DNA from: Methanolobus sp.
GTDB lineage: Archaea; Halobacteriota; Methanosarcinia; Methanosarcinales; Methanosarcinaceae
NCBI GenBank assembly: GCA_029762595.1
Contig: JARVGJ010000002.1
Span: forward strand, 97,477-161,476
DNA length: 64,000 nt
Direction of reading: 5' to 3'
Part shown: in pieces, positions 54,081 through 61,893 of the stretch
Layout: every line of letters begins with the position of its first letter
How positions within the stretch are numbered: the first letter of the stretch is position 1
Position numbers and translations under genes: made by a program
Notes under the pieces: model-generated
The model's database searches: none
The model's input: the letters and a program-made list of their open reading frames with translations, nothing else
Told to the model about the DNA's origin: nothing

Positions 54081-54275
54081 TTTAAAGATCCCTGAATGTC
54101 CTTTGTATTCGGTCCATGGCAGTATTATACATAAACATATCCTGTCTTTAAAATCCATGGCTTTATTGCAGAACAAACCGTTGATAATTGCATTATCGTT
54201 GATTGGTGGTAATAAGTTGTTATATATATCCTGCAAATAATGAAGAAACGTAGTCATCTTATGAGGTGTAGATAA

Positions 54276-54620
54276 TTGCCTGAAAGAGAAAACAGATATT
54301 ATGATGATTTGACCCGTGATGATAGGTACTCTTTTGACTTGCAGAGAAGAGGTGTCAATAAACAGTTCTATGATTCTAACAGGATGCTACTCTGTCCTGA
54401 ATGCGGCAGATCTTTCAATCTTTTTTATTCAAGAGCAAAATATTGCTCAGATTGCCCGAGTCTTTTGAGGGGCTGTGAACTTGCACGCTGTCCTCATTGC
54501 CATACGGAATTCCCCATGAAGGGATTCATGTCTAAGGAGTCTTCAAGGACAACGGCAAACTATATAGGTTCTGTAGTTAAAAGATACCACGATACCTTTG
54601 GAGAGAGGCCGGGCAGATAA
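54276..54620 (+). CDS. Small zinc-ribbon protein
   Basis: A 114-residue protein starting at TTG, with GAGGTG seven bases upstream. It has a charged N-terminus (RENRYYDDLTRDDRYSFDLQ), then Cys pairs CPECGRSF, CSDCPSLLRGC and CPHCHTEF, a double zinc-ribbon layout. The end is basic. No family name is recognised. It may bind nucleic acid or protein. The short gap from msrA contains both promoters. Confidence 0.6.
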   Translation: MPERENRYYDDLTRDDRYSFDLQRRGVNKQFYDSNRMLLCPECGRSFNLFYSRAKYCSDCPSLLRGCELARCPHCHTEFPMKGFMSKESSRTTANYIGSVVKRYHDTFGERPGR

Positions 54621-54857
54621 ACAGACCATATCATATGTCTTATCGTGCCTGGATTTTTTAGTTGGCAGTTAGCATGTAGTATGGTCATAGAGACGCTTTC
54701 TTTATGGACTCATACTGCATAAGGACAGACATTTAAACTCTACAGGCATTTAACTTATGGTGTATGACAACTATTGATATAATGTTCGACTTGATAAACG
54801 AAAGTTAATTAAGCAGGTATTGTGCTAATAAATCAATAATAGTCATATGAGGATAGA

Positions 54858-55640
54858 ATGAAAACCGAGTTGATCAGTACAGTATTCCTTTCTGAAAAAA
54901 GAAAAACAGCACTTCTGATACTAATGGATCAGCCAGCTACTATCGATGAGATAAAGGATTCTCTCACAGGTACAACCAGTGCGATAATGGCCCAGGTGAA
55001 GATCCTTCTGGAACAGGGTCTTATTGAGCAGAGAGGTGATGAGTACAGGCTGACGCATATCGGGAAGATCATCCTGAAAAAAACAAAACCTCTGATAGAG
55101 GTGTTAAATGTCCTTGAGGAGAATAAGGAATACTGGGAAAGCAGGGATATGAATGCTATTCCTGAAGATTTTCTGGACAGGATAGGCGAACTGGGAAAGG
55201 TCTTTGTGCATGAATCTGACCTCAATCACCTGTTTGAACCACCTAAAGAGTTATGTCTCAGTCTTAACCGGTCAAAGAAAGTTTCTACCTTCTATTCCTA
55301 TTTCTGTCCTACATGTCCTAATAATTATTCCGAACTCGCCCGTAAGGAAGTTGACTTTGATCTGTTACTGACAAGATCTGTATATACCCGTCTGAAAGAA
55401 GAATATACGGATAATTACAATATAATGATGAGTTCCAGAAATTCCAACATCTATGTATGTGAAGATGATATGATTATCTTAGGAGCTTTATCTGTTACAG
55501 ATGACATGATGTTGCTATCTTTCTTTACTACACAGGGAATATTTGACCATAAAAAACTTCTATGCTTTGATGAAAGTGCCCGTATATGGGGCATGGAGCT
55601 ATTTGAGCACTATAAGCAAATGACAGAAAAGGTAAAATAA
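54858..55640 (+). CDS. Msr-type HTH regulator (DUF1724), CxxC-containing
   Basis: A 260-residue paralogue of the regulator at 33939, aligned without gaps (MKTELISTVFLSEKRKTALL; SAIMAQVKILLEQGLIEQ; CPTCPNNYSELA). The wHTH is at residues 1-85 and the DUF1724 domain fills the rest. Its place before the structured intergenic region and the RamA-like gene suggests that it controls one or more of the genes to the right. The shared CPxCPNNY motif may sense redox state or a metal. Confidence 0.85.
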   Translation: MKTELISTVFLSEKRKTALLILMDQPATIDEIKDSLTGTTSAIMAQVKILLEQGLIEQRGDEYRLTHIGKIILKKTKPLIEVLNVLEENKEYWESRDMNAIPEDFLDRIGELGKVFVHESDLNHLFEPPKELCLSLNRSKKVSTFYSYFCPTCPNNYSELARKEVDFDLLLTRSVYTRLKEEYTDNYNIMMSSRNSNIYVCEDDMIILGALSVTDDMMLLSFFTTQGIFDHKKLLCFDESARIWGMELFEHYKQMTEKVK

Positions 55641-55817
55641 ATCGAATTCCATCATCTTGTAAGGAATTCATTTAACATGTTCTTGCAGATATGAGATTGC
55701 CATCTTGATTATCAATGACGTTGATATTATCAAAGTTATTAATTTCTCTTTTATCGCTGTTCTCTGAAATCTCTTGAATCAGAAGTCTGCCATTTGTATG
55801 ATTAACAGTGATATTGT

Positions 55818-55847
55818 ATTACACATTGTTGATAATGCCTGTGTAAT
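55818..55847. promoter_or_regulatory. Dyad upstream of the first promoter
   Basis: ATTACACA (55818-55825) and TGTGTAAT (55840-55847) form a perfect 8-bp inverted repeat. CATT-GTTGAT-AATG lies inside. The centre is about 40 bp upstream of the TATA box at 55868, the place expected for an activator site. Confidence 0.5.
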
Positions 55848-55861
55848 TGATAAATTACTAC

Positions 55862-55879
55862 AAGTTATTATTTATATCT
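55862..55879 (+). promoter_or_regulatory. First copy of a duplicated promoter
   Basis: AAGTTATTATTTATATCT contains a strong TATA box (TTATTTATA). It matches 56313-56330 at 17 of 18 positions. Transcription would begin near 55900. Confidence 0.5.
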
Positions 55880-56005
55880 ATATGTCAATTGCGTGATTGT
55901 CCTTGTGAAGGACAAAGTAGTTGCAGAACAAAATTCACAATTAAATGGGTCTATAAAATCTACCTCCATTTACAGTGAAAAACACTTCCCTAATATTTCT
56001 GCGTA

Positions 56006-56087
56006 GCTGGATTTTATCATCCAGCAAACTACTTTTGATTTGAAGGGCCCTGTCTCCACATTAACGGGGTCCTTGCAGATCAAAAGT
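56006..56087 (+). ncRNA. Two-hairpin structured RNA candidate
   Basis: Hairpin 1 is GCTGGAT-TTTATC-ATCCAGC (56006-56025). Hairpin 2 has an outer stem ACTTTTGAT/ATCAAAAGT (56031-56039/56079-56087) and an inner stem AAGGGCCC/GGGTCCTT (56043-56050/56067-56074, one G-U pair) with a 16-base loop. The inner stem's G-U pair forms only in the plus-strand RNA. They stand downstream of the first promoter and have no coding potential. It could be a small RNA or a leader control element. Confidence 0.55.
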
Positions 56088-56312
56088 GATACTATTTCAT
56101 ACTTATACATCATTGCTGAAGGAGTAAGAGATATTTTTCTTTCAGATAATTATGGCGTATAAATAGGTCATACTTATTGTGATTAACTTTCCTACCGAAT
56201 CAACAGCTTTGATTTTATCAAAACCATCTATTCTGAGTTAACACTGTTAATATCAACCGCATTAATTTCATTTCTGACATCGATACTATCACCAGTGATG
56301 GTTTATTACTTG

Positions 56313-56330
56313 AAGTTATTATTTATACCT
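56313..56330 (+). promoter_or_regulatory. Second copy of the duplicated promoter
   Basis: AAGTTATTATTTATACCT differs from the first copy at one base. It lies about 90 bp before the ATG of the RamA-like gene, with the ribosome binding site GGAGG at 56409-56413. Confidence 0.5.
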
Positions 56331-56419
56331 TGATAGCAGATTCTTTTTCATGCAGCATTGCATCGTCTGGCGGTCTCTCAGATTTCAGACGTTTCAGTAA
56401 GTAATACGGAGGACATCTT

Positions 56420-58063
56420 ATGTATGGTATTGCAATGGATTTGGGCACCAGTGGTTTTCGTTTGCAGCTTCTTGATCTGGATTCAAAGAAAATCCTTAAG
56501 ACTATAATGACAATGAAACATCCACTTCCAGGCGGAAATGTAATAGATCATCTTGGTTTTGCTATCCAGGTGGGTGGTGATGTTGCAAATAATATTATGA
56601 TAACTACAATCCGGAATATGGTTGAAATGCTCCCCGTGCCTCCCGAGGAGATAAAAAGGATTGCTGTATGCGGTAACCCTATTCAACTTTCCCTCTTCCA
56701 GAACATCGAGATCCGTGACCTTGCCTACGCAGGTAAGAATATGCAACAGAGACTTGGCATTGGTGAAGTGAACAGAGGTCTGCGGATATATGACGGCATT
56801 GAGATATTTGGCCTGTCATCCGGGTTTGATGAATGTGAAGTAATCGTACTCCCTTCCATTGAGCATGAGATCGGTGCAGATGCACTTGCTATGATGGTCA
56901 AGACGGATTTCATAGAGCAGGAAGGAATATCCCTTGTAACGGACTATGGTACAAATGCAGAGATGGCACTGAAGGTCAATGGCCGTATCATCACATGCAG
57001 TGCGGCAGCAGGTCCTGCTATCGAAGGACAGGGTATAAAGTGCGGGATGCTGGCAAGCCCGGGAGCAATATCCGATGTGAATGAAGAGAACGGCATGTGG
57101 AGGCTTACTGTACTTGATGAGCGTATGAATGGCCAAAAAAGCCACCTGGTAGATCCCCTGACAGGTTCTGTCCTTGAAAAGGGCGAGTTAGCACCTGAGG
57201 GTATTACCGGTACTGGTGTCATTGCAGCTATATCCCTGGCAATGAGTATGGGTCTGATAAAGACATTGCCACATCTTCCTAATGGTAAACTTATCCTTGG
57301 GGAGGGTATTGAGCTTAATGACAGGGATATCGAGGAGGCCGGAAAGGCGATCGGTGCAATAAGGGCAGCACATATGACATTGCTTGTGGAAGCAGGTCTC
57401 AGGTTCGAGGACCTTGAATACATGTATATGTCAGGAGCATCAGGTACATATGTCGATGCGGATAAAGCCAGGAAGATAGGCCTTGCACCGGGATTTGCAA
57501 AGAAGATCATTCAGTTTGGCAATACATCCCTTGAGCTTGCAAAGGATGTCGTACTTGGGAACTATGATCTGGATGAGATACAGGGTCTTGCAGACCGTAT
57601 AAAAGCAGACCACATTATGCTGGCCTCTAACGAAACATTCAAGAATATCTATTCATGTGAGCTTGCATACTGGAATGAAGGTATGCCCGAAGATGTGTAT
57701 AATAATGTCCTTGAATCTTTCAATATGCCCCGGATGCCTGCATTGGAGCTTGCACCGGTGTTCCAGAGGAGGGTCAAAAAGGACATATCCCATTCAGAAA
57801 CAGCGGATATCGAAATTATGAAGGGCATGAATGTCATCATTGAAGAGGAATCCAAAGGATGTATGGGATGCAGGATATGTGAACAGGAATGTCCTGAAAA
57901 TGCAATCAAGATCATTGATAAGCAAGGGAAACTTTTTGCAGGTTATTCTGCTCATATGTGTCTGGGCATGAGCTGTCAAAGATGTATCCGGATATGTCCT
58001 GCCAAAGCTATTCATTACAGGGATATAAGGCCGGTTTCCACAGAAGAGCTTTCTGTCATATGA
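56420..58063 (+). CDS. ramA: RamA-like corrinoid protein reductive activase
   Basis: A 547-residue ATP-dependent activase that returns inactive Co(II) corrinoid to Co(I). The ASKHA-type domain begins IAMDLGTSGFRLQLLDLD and includes VTDYGTNAEMAL, AAAGPAIEGQGI and MYMSGASGTYVD. The C-terminus has two [4Fe-4S] motifs, CMGCRICEQECPENAI and CLGMSCQRCIRICPAKAI, as in RamA from Methanosarcina; bacterial RACo proteins instead have an N-terminal [2Fe-2S] domain. It probably reactivates the MtsB-like and fused corrinoid proteins nearby. GGAGG stands six bases before the ATG. Confidence 0.92.
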   Translation: MYGIAMDLGTSGFRLQLLDLDSKKILKTIMTMKHPLPGGNVIDHLGFAIQVGGDVANNIMITTIRNMVEMLPVPPEEIKRIAVCGNPIQLSLFQNIEIRDLAYAGKNMQQRLGIGEVNRGLRIYDGIEIFGLSSGFDECEVIVLPSIEHEIGADALAMMVKTDFIEQEGISLVTDYGTNAEMALKVNGRIITCSAAAGPAIEGQGIKCGMLASPGAISDVNEENGMWRLTVLDERMNGQKSHLVDPLTGSVLEKGELAPEGITGTGVIAAISLAMSMGLIKTLPHLPNGKLILGEGIELNDRDIEEAGKAIGAIRAAHMTLLVEAGLRFEDLEYMYMSGASGTYVDADKARKIGLAPGFAKKIIQFGNTSLELAKDVVLGNYDLDEIQGLADRIKADHIMLASNETFKNIYSCELAYWNEGMPEDVYNNVLESFNMPRMPALELAPVFQRRVKKDISHSETADIEIMKGMNVIIEEESKGCMGCRICEQECPENAIKIIDKQGKLFAGYSAHMCLGMSCQRCIRICPAKAIHYRDIRPVSTEELSVI

Positions 58064-58183
58064 TCCGGTGTTAAATGCAAAATGTATGGAACATATATGT
58101 AGTAATAAATATGTTGTATAGTGGGAAAAAACAAGGGGCAATTATATATCTAAAAATGCCTATTCTTTTCTTGGTCAAAAAGT

Positions 58184-60700
58184 ATGGTTGGACAATCTAA
58201 TCAAAAAATCAGTATGGACTCAATTATTAACAGCAGTCCTGTTATTGTAGTATCAAGGAAGGTCGAAAAGGATTTTCCTGTCAAGTATATATCCAATAAC
58301 ATACGGCAATTCGGATATTCCCCAGAGGATTTTTACTCAGGTGAGATTAAGTATGCCGACCTGATCCATCCCGATGATCGTAAAGCTATTTTGAAGTCTT
58401 TTAAGTACCTGAATAAACAGCTGACAAAGTTTGCTCAGGAATACAGGGTAATATCCAGATTCGGAGAGGTACGTTATGTTGAAGACAGGGTCAATATCAG
58501 AACTTATGATGAGAACAACGTACATCTTGAAGGCACGATCATAGATATTACTGAGCGTAAACACAAGGAAATGATGACCTTCCAGCGCAGGTCAAATACC
58601 AGCAAGTCGTTGACTGACATATCCCTTGATGACGTATTAGGATTACTTGTAACCAATGCTGAAAGAGTCCGGGACGGACTTACATGTGCCGTTATGTTGC
58701 TTGACAAGAAGAAACAACACATCTGTCATATAATTGCACCTAATCTTCCTGTGTTCTTCAGGGAGGCTATGGAAGGCCATGAGATCGGATATGGTATTGG
58801 TTCGGCTGGGACGGCACTTTATACAGGGGAAAAGGTGACTGTCGATAATATAGAAGAGCATCCTTACTGGGCAAAGTATCGCGATATCGCAAATAAGGCA
58901 GGTATCAAGGCCAGCTGGGCTGAAGTTATAAGATCTTCAACTGGAGAGATACTGGGTGCTTTTGTAATGTATTTCAATGTGCCTAATGCACCAAAGAAAG
59001 CATGTTTTGAATATCTTAAAGCAAACGCGGACCTTGCCGCAATAGAAATAGAGCATCGAATGGTCAATGAGACATTCAAGGAATCCGAATATAAATTCAG
59101 GACCATATTTAACAATATAAACGACCAGATCTATGTCAGTGAGCTAAATGGCAAACTTACGGATGTTAACCAGGTCGTTGTTGAGAATCTGGGTTATACA
59201 AAAGACTACATATTAAATTCATCTCCAATAGATATCGTACCATCATGGTATGTACAACGTGCATACGAACTCATAAAGGTAATTGAAAGGGATCAAAAAG
59301 CTATCTATGAGGCTGCAGCCATCCGTAAGGATGGTTCTGTCATTCCTCTGGAAATAAGTGCGCGTATGATAGATTATAATGGTAAGAAGACCATTCTATC
59401 AGTTGCCCGTGATATAGCAGAGCGTAAAAAGGCTGAGAAAGCCAAACAATTGAATGAATCCCGCCTTGAGGCATTAATAAAACTCAATGAGATGACCGCT
59501 GCTTCCCTGGACGAGATAGCAGAGTTTGTGAAGGAAGAGGCCGTACGCCTTACAGAAAGTAAACTTGGATACCTCGCCTTTATGAATGCCGATGAAACGG
59601 CCCTCATAATGCATTCATGGTCCAATACTGCCATGCACGAATGCGGTATAAATGATAAACAATTCATCTATCCTATAAAGACCACCGGTCTGTGGGGAGA
59701 AGCCGTAAGGCAGAGGAAAGCCATAATCACCAATGATTATCAAACACCTAGCCCCATGAAAAAAGGTTATCCTGAAGGCCATGTTGAACTGACAAGACAC
59801 ATGAATGTGCCTATATTCGATGGTGACCAGATAGTTGCTGTGGTCGGTGTGGGAAACAAGGATGAAGAGTACAATGAGACCGATGTGCGTCAATTGACAC
59901 TTTTAATGCAGGGTATGTGGAAACTTATCCAGAGAAGGCAGTTGATAGGAGCCCTGAGCAAATACTCTGAAGAGCTCTCAAAGGCCAATACCAAGCTCAG
60001 ATCGGTCAACATGATCAAAGCGGAATTCATTGAGGATAGTCTGAAAAAGGGTCACGATCCTTTGCACGGTTATGATGTGCTTGATGATGAGACATTAAGC
60101 CTTCTGGACGATTCGCAAAAAGAGGCAATTTCTGCTCTATTGAAAAACTCCGAACGTTTAAAGCGTCTTATCGATACTGTCTTATATAGTAATCTGCAAC
60201 AATCCGGTAAGATAGAATACTCGTTCGCTCCGGTTAACATAGGCAGTGTGCTATCTGATGCATTACTTAATCTGATACTGCTGATCGATGATAAGGGACT
60301 GATCCTTGAGAAAGAGCTCATACCTGGTCTGCCTCTTGTAAAGGGAGACAAAGAAAAACTCCGGGAAATATTCATTTATCTTATCCATAATGCAATCAAC
60401 CTTACGCCTGCGGGAAACAGCATCGAAGTGGCTGCATTTGAAGAAGATGATCACATCCATGTAACAATAACTGATACAGGGGAAGGTATAGAAAAAGAGC
60501 TTATTCCTCATCTGTTTTCTAAGATCTATCAGGTCGAGGACTCGATCACCAGGATGTATCAGGGCCTTGAATCCAGTCTCTACATCTGTAAGGAGACTGT
60601 TATTGCGCATAAAGGTACTATCTGGATTGAAAGCGAAGTCGGGAAGGGAAGTACATTCCATGTGAAAATCCCTAAATGGAATGATGAAGAATCCGACTAA
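58184..60700 (+). CDS. PAS/GAF sensor kinase, MsmS/RdmS-like
   Basis: An 838-residue soluble multidomain sensor: PAS (about 12-128), GAF (150-290), PAS (305-428), GAF (440-590), a dimerisation segment (about 605-690) and HATPase_c (720-835; FIYLIHNAINLTPAG N box, DTGEGI G1 box). The order matches MsmS and RdmS of M. acetivorans, which lie beside mts genes and sense redox state through a heme or thiols. The second GAF has a conserved Cys at about 487 (AMHECGINDK). The expected phosphoacceptor His in the H box is Lys (EFIEDSLKKGHDPL), and the G2 box is degenerate, so phosphotransfer may be atypical. Confidence 0.85.
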   Translation: MVGQSNQKISMDSIINSSPVIVVSRKVEKDFPVKYISNNIRQFGYSPEDFYSGEIKYADLIHPDDRKAILKSFKYLNKQLTKFAQEYRVISRFGEVRYVEDRVNIRTYDENNVHLEGTIIDITERKHKEMMTFQRRSNTSKSLTDISLDDVLGLLVTNAERVRDGLTCAVMLLDKKKQHICHIIAPNLPVFFREAMEGHEIGYGIGSAGTALYTGEKVTVDNIEEHPYWAKYRDIANKAGIKASWAEVIRSSTGEILGAFVMYFNVPNAPKKACFEYLKANADLAAIEIEHRMVNETFKESEYKFRTIFNNINDQIYVSELNGKLTDVNQVVVENLGYTKDYILNSSPIDIVPSWYVQRAYELIKVIERDQKAIYEAAAIRKDGSVIPLEISARMIDYNGKKTILSVARDIAERKKAEKAKQLNESRLEALIKLNEMTAASLDEIAEFVKEEAVRLTESKLGYLAFMNADETALIMHSWSNTAMHECGINDKQFIYPIKTTGLWGEAVRQRKAIITNDYQTPSPMKKGYPEGHVELTRHMNVPIFDGDQIVAVVGVGNKDEEYNETDVRQLTLLMQGMWKLIQRRQLIGALSKYSEELSKANTKLRSVNMIKAEFIEDSLKKGHDPLHGYDVLDDETLSLLDDSQKEAISALLKNSERLKRLIDTVLYSNLQQSGKIEYSFAPVNIGSVLSDALLNLILLIDDKGLILEKELIPGLPLVKGDKEKLREIFIYLIHNAINLTPAGNSIEVAAFEEDDHIHVTITDTGEGIEKELIPHLFSKIYQVEDSITRMYQGLESSLYICKETVIAHKGTIWIESEVGKGSTFHVKIPKWNDEESD

Positions 60701-60785
60701 AGTCTGAATAAAGTCTTTATTTGTTTCGGGGTCAATTGAGGCAGATTAAGGATTGATTGATTTCACTCTTGAATGAGGTGGTATT

Positions 60786-61568
60786 ATAAAAGTTTCTCTA
60801 ATTGGAACCATATTCCTATCAGAAAAAAGAACTGATCTGCTTTTATTATTAATAGAGAAACCAATGGATATTGAAGATATCAAGAATGAATTGAATGTGA
60901 CCACAAGCGCTATGATGACCCAGATCAAAGTGTTGATAGACCAGGGATTGATCGTCTACGTTAATGAGAAATATGAACTTTCAAATTTTGGGGAGGTCAT
61001 CGTCAGAAAGATGATTCCTCTCATAAATACTCTCAAGATATATTCTGATAACATAGAGTACTGGGAGAGTCACAAATTCGGTTCCATACCAGTTGATCTT
61101 CAAAACAGGGTGGAGGAACTTGAAGAATGTGAACTCATAGAACCTGATCTTAATCGTATGTATGAATTGCCTCTTAAACTTGAACGCAGTCTGGAAAAAG
61201 CAGAGCATATATGGGAAGTATCCTCGTATTTCAGTCCTGCTTACACATTCAAATACCTCGAACTGGCAAGAAAAGGCATAAACATTTCCCTTATAGTGTC
61301 TGAACCTGTTCTTGAACGTCTGAAGAATGAGTATGATACGGTACTTAAAATGTATTTAGAGATGAATAATGTTGATATATATGTCCATAGAGGTACTATA
61401 GGTCTTGCTTCCTGTATAGTGACAGATTCTTTCCTGTCTTTCTCACTGTTCTTTAAAAATGGGATATATCATAACCATGCAATGATGAGCTTTACGGACA
61501 GATCATTACGTTGGGGAAAGGACCTTTTTGCTCATTTTAAATCAAATTCCTTATTAGTAGACAAGTAA
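60786..61568 (+). CDS. Msr-type HTH regulator (DUF1724) with apparent ATA start
   Basis: A third Msr-type regulator. Read from the ATA at 60786 it is exactly 260 residues, equal to the copies at 33939 and 54858, and begins IKVSLIGTIFLSEKRTDLL, matching their MKTELISTVFLSEKRKTAL. GAGGTG stands five bases before the ATA. There is no ATG, GTG or TTG in frame between the TGA at 60774 and the internal ATG at 60864, which would delete the first helix. It lacks the CPxCPNNY motif (YFSPAYTFKYLELA instead). It is likely the regulator of the fused methyltransferase gene that follows, and perhaps works with the kinase. Confidence 0.8.
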   Translation: MKVSLIGTIFLSEKRTDLLLLLIEKPMDIEDIKNELNVTTSAMMTQIKVLIDQGLIVYVNEKYELSNFGEVIVRKMIPLINTLKIYSDNIEYWESHKFGSIPVDLQNRVEELEECELIEPDLNRMYELPLKLERSLEKAEHIWEVSSYFSPAYTFKYLELARKGINISLIVSEPVLERLKNEYDTVLKMYLEMNNVDIYVHRGTIGLASCIVTDSFLSFSLFFKNGIYHNHAMMSFTDRSLRWGKDLFAHFKSNSLLVDK

Positions 61569-61893
61569 CAACTAGTAAAATGATAAGGTATCGTCTGTTT
61601 TTCGGATGTATTTTTTTAATGTTTTTTTATGATGAGAAAAAACAATCATATTAACGTTGTTGACCTGATTAATACCATTGATTGAATTAATTGCTTTTCT
61701 ATCAGGGATTGTATTAACAATACTATCTTCGGTTCACGGCGTTAATGGCATTAACATACTGTCGAACAATCATAATATTAACGCGTGTGACATATAACCA
61801 CGAATCATGCTATATACTTTTATTCCTAATTCGTAAATGCTAGTAGCACAAGGCTAACTGCTATTGGTAAGATCTTAAACTAGGAGGTAAATA
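61569..61893. promoter_or_regulatory. Promoter region of the fused methyltransferase with repeated motif
   Basis: No gene. AACAATCATATTAACGTTGTTGAC (61641-61664) and AACAATCATAATATTAACGCGTGTGAC (61765-61791) are imperfect direct repeats about 124 bp apart. The second is centred about 35 bp upstream of the TATA box TATATAC (61811-61817). Several further GTTAAT/ATTAAC elements lie between. AGGAGGT precedes the ATG at 61894, after a leader of about 50 bases. Confidence 0.5.

Larger units (their letters stand above)
55641..56419. other. Long regulatory/RNA intergenic region before the RamA-like gene
   Basis: No protein gene is visible in 779 bp. It has two near-identical promoter segments (55862-55879 and 56313-56330), a dyad upstream of the first, and two strong RNA hairpins (56006-56025, 56031-56087), each listed separately. 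The second promoter lies about 90 bp before the activase ATG. The first could give either a leader of about 520 bases or a separate small RNA. Confidence 0.55.

Noticed and set aside
54081..54257. 59-codon extension of MsrA
   Set aside because: Family similarity begins exactly at MEIATFAAGCFWG; the extension covers the divergent promoter.
56006..56087. CRISPR repeat or IS end
   Set aside because: The two hairpins have different sequences, there is no periodic spacing, and no cas or transposase gene is in the window.
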